The position numbers were made by a program, and so were the translations under genes. The notes below the pieces were generated by a model. It saw nothing but the letters and a program-made list of their open reading frames with translations. It searched no databases and had not been told where the DNA came from. 64,000 bases of DNA from Solen grandis. Taxonomy: Eukaryota; Mollusca; Bivalvia; Adapedonta; Solenidae. Shown piece after piece: positions 1 to 12,800 of this stretch. The stretch spans positions 18,316,212-18,380,211 of the forward strand of contig CM037795.1 of NCBI GenBank assembly GCA_021229015.1, written 5' to 3'. The stretch's first letter is position 1; each line of letters begins with the position of its first letter.

Positions 1-567
1 GAGAGAGATTGGCGAGATTCCGTCAGTCTGATCTCTTCCGACCAAACGCGTTTTCTACTTCGCGAACTGTTGTAACACAAATCTTTTGGCAAGGGGGTGT
101 TTTTTTGTAGCTGACTATTTTTATTCATCCCTTCCACGCAAAATAAGACCAATTTTATGAAAACCGACCAATTTTCAAGAGAGTTACGGCAATTGAAACG
201 ACATGATGTACGTTTTTAATGGACTAAGTTACCTTACTTGTTATTATGTTTAACGTCATTGATTTTTTTATTAGCAGCAACGTACCGGGTACCTCTGTGT
301 ATAACACTTAGTATATGAAGGTATTTCCAGGAAATCCTAAACCAAGATCAAGACGATATGTTTGGATATTGTATCATGCAACTTGGCATGAAGCGCAACG
401 CAAAAAGCAAATTAAGCAAAACTTAAGTATGTTAACCCTTTCTCTCATATAGACTCATTTTGACGCACTCAGTAGGTACCACATAAAGTCTGATCTGCAG
501 AAAACCACAGTTTAACCTTACCAAAGTTAATTATAAATTCCTCATTTCCAGACCACTGAGGAGCAGC

Positions 568-630
568 GAACAGCATAAAACCTGACCAGCCTGCGAGTTA
601 CTCGCAGGCTGATCTGGTTTTATGTTGTTC
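568..630. repeat. Hairpin-forming inverted repeat
   Basis: Two arms of about 31 bases (568-598 and 600-630) are near-perfect reverse complements around a one-base centre. The core arm sequence is AGCCTGCGAGT with its complement, flanked by CATAAAACC and GGTTTTATG. It lies in the ABCG gene just downstream of the last exon seen. It is probably a dispersed foldback repeat, but I cannot count copies elsewhere. Confidence 0.7.
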
Positions 631-708
631 GCATAGGTCTTTTCATGGTTTCCTCTATGAGGGAAAGAGTTAAATGAGTTGTACAAGTTAGTGAGCAGAT
701 ATTCTTAC

Positions 709-805
709 TCAGGAAGTCAGCCGGATTGAATTGGGCCTGGCAAACATGGCCCAAGGTCTCAAAGTAGGTCAATGGATGCTCTTTGGCTTTACCGAAATAT
801 ACAAC
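709..805 (-). CDS. ABCG exon f: C-terminal end of ATPase domain
   Basis: It opens [11 protein letters not shown] and ends NPADFL plus one base before GTAAGA. The NPADFL motif marks the end of the ABCG ATPase domain. The linker and six-helix membrane domain would follow to the left of base 1. Confidence 0.92.
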
Positions 806-3800
806 CTGAAATGAACAATAGTTGCATGATGTCAATTTTGCATTTTATTGTTCTTATCTAAATTCAAATGAGCAAAGATAGGCATTTAGCAGTAATTTTC
901 AATATGTCCAATGTGTAATATCCGTCTGTTTTATAAATAAGTCTCTAAATTAAACACGAATGGCCGTCTTTGGCTCAACATACTTAATCATAGGAAGAAG
1001 AAACGTATCTTTTCTATGAAATTTGTAACTGACGAAAAGCACAAGTTTCAAAATCTTTTTATATAAAATTTACGGTTTGATTTGAGGTTATGTTTATTTA
1101 ATCCGTTCACCTACCTGTCCATGAGTTAAGAGGACAAGCGATTCAAACAGGAAGTATATTTGGCTTGAGGGTTGGTGGATGGCCATAACGATAATTTTAT
1201 TCGTCTGCTTCCCGAGTTTCTGTAATTCTTTTACAATAATGTAGGCCGTGCTGGAATCCAGACCGGAAGTCGGCTCCTGTAGTGAAACAACTATTTCTAA
1301 AGTGCTCTCTCTTGAACGACGCCTTTGCAAGAGTTGTCGATCACGTATGGCGAAATTAAATTCTTGCCACGAAAAAGAGATGCATGTTTTCGGGAAATTT
1401 TGTGAATAACTAAGTATTGTTATTTTTTAACTGAATGACGTGAATGCTCTTCAATATTTTTGTCTAAAAAGTATATCATTTAGATAAGTTATTTGCATCA
1501 CGTCCAACACGGTCCCTGCTATTTCATTGGTCGAATCGTGGTCACGTGGTGACCATTTATATTTCTGTGTAGTGTCAGTAGAAATCCATATAGAGTCAGA
1601 TAAAACAAACTGGCGTCTAAAGATTATCTTCAATAGAAATTCTAATTTATTTGAATTTAGTTCCATGAGTTTAATACCGAAATATTCTATCCGGTACCGT
1701 GATCTGTAAAGTGACATTGCTCGATTGTCGGAAGTTGCATCTGAATGTCAACAAATATATGACTTGGACAGGTGGTCAATAAAACAGTTCAATTGTTGGA
1801 TTTGGTACTGACCATAAACGGATATAAAGGGTTTTGGTATTGTTCACAGGGGGACTCGGCTAGCGCATTGTCTCCTGTGAACAATACCAAACATTTTAAT
1901 TAATTAATATTGATTTTCTCATAATTACAACAAGCATTTACGTAGAAGGCCGTCTTGAATTAAGGGCGAGATTCAACAAGATATAAAGAATATAATGAAG
2001 TTAGCCTATGATAGAAAATAACATAATATTGTTCGTTCAAACTTAACAAATTGCGGTTTTGTAAATAAAATATGATACAATCTGTTCATAATCAAAAATA
2101 TATAAATAAAAATTCTGAATGGAACTGTTAACCGTTATTTACATGTATATGGTTTACCTTACTCAAAAATGGATTAAATACACTGATGTACCTGTGCAGA
2201 GGTTAGTTGTTATAAAAACACTGCCACGAAAACATGTTTTCTAAACACTTTTTGCTTTATGTATGCCCACATTAACAATGAAAATCAAACACGTTTTACT
2301 CAAATTTAATAAGAGTGTTAATGTTTCAAATCGAGTTAATATTATTAAGCAAATTATCGACTTTTTATACATTCCCTTTTTCTCCTGTTGTTTATATGTT
2401 TTTAGTGTGTAATGCACGTGAATTTTTTTTTCTATTACCTTACTATTTTAGACGATGTATATTGTATAAGTCTGAATAAAAGTTTGTGTTCTGTCCTGTT
2501 ACTTTTTGAAGTTTCGGTATGAAAAATGAGTTTCAAGTTTATTCAGAAACCCAATGCCCATATTGGCATCGGATGTAAAACATAACAGAAAATATACATG
2601 AAATGCTTGAAATACAAAGTAAAATGACACAAATTAAATTAAATGACACAATAAATGGGCTGTCAGAGACGTACGTCCAGAAGTAGTACATCGGGGTCTC
2701 TCAGAAGCTCGCAAGCGATACTAGTCCTTTTCTTCTCGCCACCAGACAAACCTCTTGTTGCTAGGTTACCAATGACTGGAAGATAAAAATCATACTGATA
2801 CTCAGAAACACATTTTTTTTTATAATTCTAGTATATAATCATAACTATATACACTCATTTTAAAAAGGTCCAAGTATAGATTTCTTTTTATATAGATCTA
2901 CATCATGTTTTATTTAAATAATTCCCTGTGTTATGGGTTGAGAAATATATTCCATAAATCTGAGTCTCTAAAGAAAGCTGTATGGGAAAGTAATGACAGT
3001 GGACTAAGACAACAATGCAAGTTCAAGTTGCCTCCCCAGGTTGACCGGATCTGAAAATATCGCACGTGTTTCAGATCGAGACATCTCATAGTAGCGGGTA
3101 AGCCACAAGTATGAAGCTAGCAAGTACAGCTCACTTACAGATGTGGGTAAACCACAAGTATGAAGTTAGCAAGTACAGCTCACTTGCAGATGTGAAGCTA
3201 GCAAGTACAGTTACAAGCAGATGTGAAGCTAGCAAGTACAGTTACAAGCAGATGTGAAGCTAGCAAGTACATGTCACAAGCAGATGTGAACCTAGCAAGT
3301 ACAGCTCACAAGCAGATGTGAAGCTAGCAAGTACAGTTCACAAGCAGTGTGAAGCTAGCAAGTACAGCTCACAAGCAGATGTGAACCTAGCAAGTACAGT
3401 TCAAAAGCAGATGTGGGTAAACCACAAGTACAGTAGGAGTTCCACCGCATCACATTCCTGCTCATTAAGTAACGACACCCTAACGAGGTCAAAATAGTCC
3501 GTCAACGTGAACATTTTTTCAATCGACGGCCATTTTGCTTATTTATGACAGATTGTTCCCGACTGGGCGTCATAATAAACCATACACAATTGAGAAAATA
3601 AAACGACTACTTCAATCAGGGTGCTTTACACACTCTTGTCTATTTTTAGCCACTGTCAAATATACACGGCCGGCAGAATGTGAATTCAATGAGGGGCGTT
3701 ATAAAAGTTTACGAGAGAGAGAGAGAGAGAGATTTTGTACGCTTCATTTTGGTTAAGATCTGCATTTCACTAACATGGGATAAAATTCCGAATTATTACT

Positions 3801-6800
3801 CCTTAAAAATGTCATGGTGTGTGTGTGTCCTATTATAATTTTCATTTGTACATCAAGATAATTGTTATATGTTTGAAATGATGAAAATGCATGCACTTTC
3901 TCTCGCTCTCCCTCATTCTTTATATTTCACTTAAATGATCATTATATATATATATATTTTTTTTTTCTTTTTCTCATCTTTATTTATATAAACCCGCAAT
4001 AAATATCAGTGCAGTCTGTGAATAACATGGAAACATGCAAATACACATTTTATCTTAATGCTAAAACAGAGAGAGAGAGAGAGAGTCTAATATAGTCATT
4101 GAAGATTTTAAAAGCAGTGATCGAGAATCGGCAAGAAAAAAGCAAATGCATATGAATTTAACATTTATATATAGAGAGAGAAATCATTTGTGAGTTAAAT
4201 TGGTGTTTAAAGTAAATTTACATTGACTTTGAGTGCCATTTCTTCTACTTATCTATGCAATAATCTTTATCTACACACACACACACACACACACACATAA
4301 TCACATTCACATGTTATTAGGACATGAAAACATATAAATCATCAGAAAGTCATAAAGAAATGACAAAATAAACAACAACAACAACAACAAAAAACAAAAA
4401 AAATATGTCCCTCCCCCTTCCTAGATTAAAGTGGGTAGGGACCTGTGCACCTCCTCAAGTGCAGGCACAAAGTACTGGTCCAGCCAGTGAAACTGTAAAT
4501 TTAATATAAGAACTTGTTTCTAAATTGGAGTATAATTAATAATATTCAACTAAGCCTATGCATCTGTTAAGATGTTTTCTGTATATTGTGTAGATTTCGT
4601 ATACAGAAACAAAAATATTTTAAGCCTTATATAATAGATGAGTGATTACCATATTACTTTTAAGAGTATTTGTTTGAATTTGATTTTTCTTTTTGGAAAT
4701 TTTAATGTTTTGATCTTGCAGTATATAAGGCTTTGGACATCTCTCTCTCTCTCTCTCTCTCTCTGAATAATGACACACTATATTTTGAGTTGTTTATTGA
4801 TATTCTAAGATTAGATTTATTATGTCACAAAATAATTCCAACAATCAGTGCTTCTGTGAAATGAGAGCGTACACCAGGCCTTTATCTGCTTTCTGCAATC
4901 TGTAAAGCAGTAATAATGATACGTTAAAGTATGCTCATGCACATCTTCAGTGCAAGTATTTGACAGAAATATACACTCAAACCCAACCAGCTTAATTCCA
5001 AATTCCAACACTGCATGAGGTGGAATACCATAAAAAAAATTGTAATATTCTCATTTTTTTTTTCTTTTTTAAACATTATCGTTCACTTACAGTTTTTCTT
5101 TTCTCTCTTTTCACCACAACTGTCACTGTAAGTGAAAGGTGGTTTTAGCGACACTAACATGCTTTTACTGAATAAGCAATACTGCTTGTTTCACCTGTGC
5201 TAAGTGTTGATCTGAATTACTATTTCTGTCAAGCACATACTACAATTCACATAATAAGTAAAATATAGTACTTCTAATTTGATTTGTGGTCTTTTCCATT
5301 TCCAAAATAAAGAAAACTTAACACTGTAGAGATAATAAACAAATGTGTGATTTAAAGATATTTGCGATTTACATGAAAATCATTGTTTTTTTTCCTACTT
5401 TGCATAAGCATTCGTGCCTTGCAACATTTATTTTCTGGATCAACTCATTTTGGTTTATTTCTACCCAAAGTTTAGAAAATATACATATGCATGCCTTATA
5501 TAAAGAACTTGCCTTGACATTTTCCCCTTTTTTATACTATAGACTTGCTCAGGATGTTCTCCACACATCAATGTGCAGTGTTTCATTCATTTCTATGAAA
5601 ATTGATGCATTTTTTATCTTTATCTTACCTTCACATAACACTGCTGTGTAACTAATTCATGCTTTTGTTTCACAAATTTTGATTTGGACATGAAACAAAT
5701 AATTTACGTTTATTTTTTTTTATTTATGCAAATCGATCTCCTTCAATTTTCCACTACGTAAAACTTCTTTACTATGCATGAATGAATTGTCAAATTTGGT
5801 TATTCTTTATACAGAAAGTCATTTTCAGTTGGGGGTGGTTAAGATTCTGTCACAAAAAGGCACCTGAAAAAAAAATAAATAAAAAAATCATGCTGCCTGA
5901 TAAAATGGACAAGGAAACAGGGCTTTAGTTATCAGGAAAAATTAACAATTTGACTGACTTTGGAACTCAGAATTTTCAAAAAAGATTTTGCAACCTGTTT
6001 TTGTTTACATTTTTATAATAAGAGCTATGATGACAGCATACTAATTTCATTGACCAGTATATGACTATAACTATCAATTATTTTTCTAAATTTTGTTTTA
6101 CTGCATTTTAGTTTTATAGCTATGATATATCTTATTTAAAGATTAATTTTATCATATATTTTTCCATTAGAAAGTAATTCACTGTGGATTTAAAAAAGAT
6201 CATTATTACAATAATCATGAAATGAAAATGAAAACATGTATGGATGTCATGTTAGATATTGACAACAGTACTGTTCATATAAACTGTTAATAACGCTTTT
6301 GAAACAACCCTCTATCAATACACGGGGTCACTGAGTAAAAGTTAGAAATTCATGCTGAAAACAAATTTGACACACTTGTGTTTGTTTATATTCTCATCTG
6401 AGTTTATATCTACTTATACAAGACTCAGGTACTATTGCTATATGTCAATATGACATAGAAGTAACATTACTACCTGGTGTCTCGCTAACGCCCGAAGGTT
6501 TAGCCACAAGACGTTTCGACATCGTAACTAAATATAACATAATGGAACACAAACACTACAGGTACTACGTACACAATATTTATCCTCTGCTATGGTCGTA
6601 ACGTCACCGTCTCTATTTATAGTTCAATATGTCGACATGTGGGTCAAAATCCAGGATATTCGCTAGGTAAATTTCGTAATTCCTTCGAAAACACCATCAA
6701 AACAGTTTAATTCTCAGTCTTATAGACAATTGGATTATGTTAATATTACATATCACGATATTAAAACATAGGGAGTAAACCGGGATATATTTAAAGAGTT

Positions 6801-9800
6801 TTTATGTGTCTCATTATCAGGTGACATTTCAAAACGTTCGCCATTTGTCATAACGTAAGTAGGTTTTCTTAATCCGTTCAGATCAGATGATTAATTTTTA
6901 TTGTGATGTACGTCATTTTCCGTAATTCGTTACTCTGTCTCTGTCTCTCTTACTCTAGTCAGTTCTTCCCAAATCTGACTTTATGGTAGTTTTGTAACGT
7001 GTGGTCTTTCCCTTTTTTTTTCTTTCTTTTTGGCTCTTTTCAGGATCAGCAGTTTTCTCGGTTATTTTTTCCATTTTCTCAAAGTCTTTTCATATTCTAA
7101 CTTAAACGCTAGATGCACCTATGTGTCTGTTCGTCCCAATTCCCAAACGTCTTTTCGCCCTTATTCCATTCGCCCTATTCTTATTCGGACTGGGTACATT
7201 CGCCCTCGATTGATCATTTTTATTGTATTGGTCATATTATTGCTTTTGAGATCTTTCATAAATTTATAATCACTTTATTGTTTTGATTATTTATTGATTT
7301 TTTTTTTAATTTAAATGCACTTGAGTCTTATATCGTTTGTTCATAATACAATTTTTGACATTCTGTCTCCTATACATTTAAATGTGAAACAAATTCTTTC
7401 ATTTATTGATATTTCATTCCATCTGCCTTTCTCTTTTGTTAATCTGAATTCCTAGTTCTGTATTTTATCATCTGAAACAAAGTAATATTAAAGCAATGTG
7501 TAAAACATATTTTTATTTAATTGAAATTTGTTTTAAATATTCTATAAAATACCAAAAACGGTGAACATAATTGCTATTTAACCTAAATTGGTACAGTATG
7601 TATAATGCATATCTTTTGATACTTTATATTCTATGAAATACTTTATTTTTCACATTTTTTTTTCTGTGCATATATAGTTTGAGTGTATTTGATAACCAAG
7701 TGCAATCTTATGGAAACCTAAGGTAGTTAATTTCAACACTTACAATGCTGTAGGCACTTGAGACTCAGCCTTTGTGACCTCTGCAGATCAAGATCAACCT
7801 GCACATCCATACAGTCTGATCTGTTGACACTGATTGCTATTAAGTCAATAAATTTGCAGCAGGTACGCACATAAACAAATAATTATGGTACGATCCAAAA
7901 TGAGGAAAGGACAAGTCCAATTAAGAAATTTAGAGCATGGTAAAGGTTATCAACTTAATGCAATTATTATATACATTTATACCTTCAGTGAAAGTGTCAA
8001 ACCTCAGTAATAATATCTATTATGATGTGCTTTATATATTCATATATAAGTATGTAATGTCCAGAACAATCTAATTGATATGTAACTTGTCTTAAAGTAA
8101 TTTCTATATGTTTAATTATTCATAGGTTTCAGGAAGTGTGTTATCAGAACAGCTCATTTACAGTTGATCAGAGGAAATATAAAAAAATGTTTTGTTTTTT
8201 CTATTTGTTTCCATTAATGTTGTTGAAGTCTATGTTTTCCGACAAATTAACTAAAACTGTCTTCTGCAGGTCACATTGCACAGGAAAACATTATTTTTCA
8301 CACACTTCGAGAAATCTGGTTAAATAAAGTATATGGTAGTCCAGAATCAGGCGTTTATTGTACAAGTTGACACATTCTCCACCAGTCATTAATGAATAGA
8401 ACATAACTTTTATTCACCCAGGTATCAGTGATACAATATGAGATTATTTACAAACAGTTTTATAAATATGATTATGTTTCCGGTCAGTTCCGGTCAGAGT
8501 AAATTGACAATACATATACATTATACTAAAGCATAGTAAAATATCAATTACTTGAAATAATATAACAGATAAAGTAAGGGTTATGGTTGGGGGAGGGTTT
8601 CATATTTGCGAGCGAATACAATTTTAAGCGGGAGTGCTTCAAATGCGGGAGTATCAACAGAAAAAAAATGCATTGCATTAGAGCAGTGTATTTGAACATA
8701 ATTAATAATAGTAAGTTTAGCGTAAAAAAGGGGGTACACGCAACATATATACGGAATGCAACAATAATGGATCTATGAGAGTCCCTCTTGTATCTACCAA
8801 GCCTGTGAGCACGGTCAGTATACACCTGGCTGTCAATCTTTAGGGTATCAGATAAAAACTACAAAGTGTTGTTGAACAGTTTTCATCCCGGCTTTCACGA
8901 AATCCAATGAAAATAAGATTCTTACGCCTGTTTGTGGCCTCTAGGTCTATAGATTTATATTCTGAAAGGGTAAATCTACTTTCAAAGCCGTTCAATGTGT
9001 GTCTCGTGAGCCCAATTCATTTTCTAACTGTAAACATAGGTCGATTTTAGACTCTATATTGTCCATTGATTCAGAATGGCAGTCAAATTTTGTGAAAAGT
9101 ACTGAAAGTTTGTCATCAACAGAGAGAGTTTTATATTGTTCAATGTCCATCATACCTGTACTAGATGTGTTTGAATTAGATTTACGTCTTTTATATTTTC
9201 GAACACGCATCCACTGAGTCAAGTCGCTGAAAGGCTTAAGCATCATGACCGTCCTCACTGTTGTGTGCGTTGTCCGAGGGCGGGAAATGAAAATCGGCAG
9301 AATTTTCATCATTTTCATCATGATTGAGTTCCATTGCACAAGACATGTCCTTTACTGACATAATTCCAATATGTATATCCACACAAAACACTCAAATCAT
9401 GGAATATAACGTTAAATAGATCTAAATATATAGGAGCACAAGAATGACCGGCTGACCCCTACTGACCGGAAGTAGAATATAGCTGTGATCAGTCATGTGA
9501 CGGCACACTGAAACTGAAATTCTGAATAAAGGTTTTATACCGTTCTTAACGCAATAGACTGTGATTGAGAAACTACTGATTTTACAAGCATGGAATGTTG
9601 CATTGGGTGATCATTCATCTGTAGAAGGGTATTGATAGACGTAATACACACAGGTAGTTTTCCAAATCAAATTCTTAGACAATGACCATCTGTAAACGAG
9701 CAGCTTTAACCACTTCTTGATCTTTTTTTAAGTCAGAAAACAGCATTATGTTTAGAGAAAATGTTTATATAAAGTTTCTTGTATCTCTTTCTGACAAGTT

Positions 9801-12800
9801 TATTCTGTTGAAATCCATATCACAAATGTACATCTTCTTAAAATTGTTTTTAGTAAAATCAATCAGTAATTTGCAGAAGTTGTTGTTGTTGTTGTTGTAT
9901 TGGAGTTTACCGTCGCTGCGATAGTATTTCAATCATATAGCGACGTCCAGCTTATTACAGGTGGAGGAAGACCCCGAATGCACTGAGGCATCTGGGTAGA
10001 ACCACCGACCTACCGCAAGCCAGCTGGAAGGCTTCCTCACATGAAAAATCCGAAGTCCTTACCGGGATTCGAACCCACAGCGGTGAGGGGCTGAGAGATT
10101 TGTAGTCCACGACTGTAACCGCTCGGCCACGGCGGCCCCTAATTTTGCAGAAGTGAAATTATATTTGGAAGTAACATATTTAACGTAGAATTTAGGCCTA
10201 TAAATGTCTGCTTAACTTTTTAAACATCAATTTTGTCCATCAACATCCATATCTGAGTTCTTATTATACCCCCTTGCACAATGAAGTTGAAAGGGGGGGT
10301 ATACGGGTTTCAATGACCAAAAACCATAACTTACATAATTTTGGAGTTATTGCCCTTTGTAAATTTTCATACTTATTTTTTGTCTGGGCCGTAACTTAAA
10401 AAGTATAAAAGGTATCAAGATGAAATTTCATATGTGGATAGATCTCACTGAGAGAGTGCAGTGACCAAGAACCATAACTCTCTATTGGGTAATTTTGGAG
10501 TTATTGCCATTTGTAGACTGTAATTCAAAAACTATAAAAGTTATCAAGATGAAACTTGATATGTGGATAGATCTCATTGAGAGGGAGCGCAGTGACCAAA
10601 ATAAAAAAAAATTAAAAAAAACACTCTCTGTTGTATAATTTTGGAGTTATTGCCCTTTGTAAATTATCATATGTAATTTTTATCCGGACTGTAACTCAAA
10701 AAGTATAAAAAGGTATTAAGATGAAATTTCATATATAGGTAGATCTCATTGAGGGGAAGTGCAGTGACCAAGATCTGTAAACCTCATGTGCATAATTTTG
10801 AAGTTATTGCCCTTTGTAAATTTTTATACATAATTTTTGCTCTCACCGCTGTGGGTTCGAATCCCGGTAGGGACTTCGGATTTTTCATGTGAGGAAGCCT
10901 TCCAGCTGGCTTGTGGTAGGTCGGTGGTTCTACCCGGGTACCTCTGTATACTCGGGGTCTTCCTCCACCTGTAATAAGCTGGACGTCGCTATATGATTGA
11001 AATACTATCGCAGCGACGGTAAACTCCAATACAACAACAACAACAACATAACTTTTGCCTAGACCATAACTCAACAAGAGCCCGAGGGCTCTAAGCCGCT
11101 CACCTGAGTAAAGATAAAATGTCCCACCATAAAGTTACAAAAGATAGGTTAAAGATCAAGGTAACAATGCTGCATGCCAAATATCAAAGCTTCCGGCCAT
11201 ATGATTTCAGAGAAGAAAATTTTCTAGATTTTTTCCTTTATTAGCCTATGTTGAAGAAAGAAACCCCCTGGGCAGGGCCAATTTTGATCCCAGGGCCATT
11301 ATTTGAACAAACTTGGTAGAGATCATTAGACAATGCTACATGCCAAATATCAAAGCTCCCGGCCATAAGGTTCCAGAGAAGAAATTTTTTCTAGATTTTT
11401 TCCTTATTAGCCTATGTTAAAGAAAGTGACCCCCAGGGCGGGGCCAATTTTGACCCCAGGGCCATAATTTGCACAAACTTGGTAGAGATCCACTAGACAA
11501 TGCTACATGCCAAATATCTAAGCTCTAGGCCATATGGTTCCAGAGAAGAAGATTTTTCTTGATTTGTTCCAATAAGGACCACAATGGAAATAAGAGTTAT
11601 TTACTCTTTTTTGTGTCGTCCTTGGTGTTGGTGTGTTTGACATGGATATAATTTATCAACATGTAACAATTTTATATGTGCTTGTTTTATAAATTGTCCA
11701 TGCCAATGCATATCTGCCAAATAAAATCTATCTATCTATCTATATTAGCCTATGTTAAAGAAAGTGACCCCCAGGGCGGGGCCAATTTTGACCCCAGGCC
11801 CATGATTTGAACAATCTTGGTAGAGATCCACTAGACAATGCTACATGCCAAATATCTTAGCTCTAGGCCATACGGTTTCGGAGAAGAAGATTTTTCTAAG
11901 TTTTCCCTATATAAGCCTATGTTAAATAAAGTGACCCCCGGAGCGGGGCCAATTTTGACCCCAGGGCCATAATTTGAACAAACTTGGTAGAGATCCACTA
12001 GACAATGCTTCATGCCAAATATCTTAGCTCTAGGCCATACGGTTTCGGAGAAGAAGATTTTTCTAAGTTTTCCCTATATAAGCCTATGTAAATAAAGTGA
12101 CCCCCAGGGCGGGGCCAATTTTGACCCCAGGGCCATAATTTGAACAAACTTGGTAGAGGACCATAAGATGATGCAACATACCAAATATCAAAGCTCTGTG
12201 CCTTTTGGTTTCAGAGAAGAGGATTTTTAAAGATTGTAATTTTTTTGTCTATTTTTAGCTCCTGTGACCTAGTTATTCAACAGACTGGAACCATTTGAAC
12301 AAACTTGAAAGAGGGTCACCCAAGGGTCATTTGTGTAAAGTTTTATTGAAATCTGCCCAGTAGTTTAGGAGGAGAAGTCGTTTGAATTAAAAAGTTGACG
12401 ACGCACGACGGACGCCGGACGGCGGACCATCACAATAGCTCACCATGTACACGTTGTGCTCAGGTGAGCTAAAAAGGATAAAAGGTTTCATGTTAAGAAG
12501 GAGTGCAGTGACCAAGAACATAACTCTCTGTTGTGTAATTTTGAGTTATTGCCCTTTGAGGACTGTAATATAAAAAGTATAAAAGGTATCAAGATGAAAC
12601 TTTATATGTGGATAGATCTCATTGAGGGGGAGCGCAGTGACCAAAAACCTATAAAAAAAAAAAAAAAACTCTCTGTTGTATAATTTTGGAGTTATTGCCC
12701 TTTGTGAATTACCATATTTAATTTTTGTCCGGACTGTAACAAAAAAGTATTAAAAGGTATTAAGATGAAATTTCATATGTAGGTAGATCTCATTAAGGGG

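Noticed and set aside
3096..3431. Possible CRISPR-like array
   Set aside because: Units are contiguous and diverged with no unique spacers; a minisatellite in a eukaryotic intron.
7030..7269. 79-codon open frame in the ABCG intron
   Set aside because: Composition-driven, no start context, splice sites or domain support.
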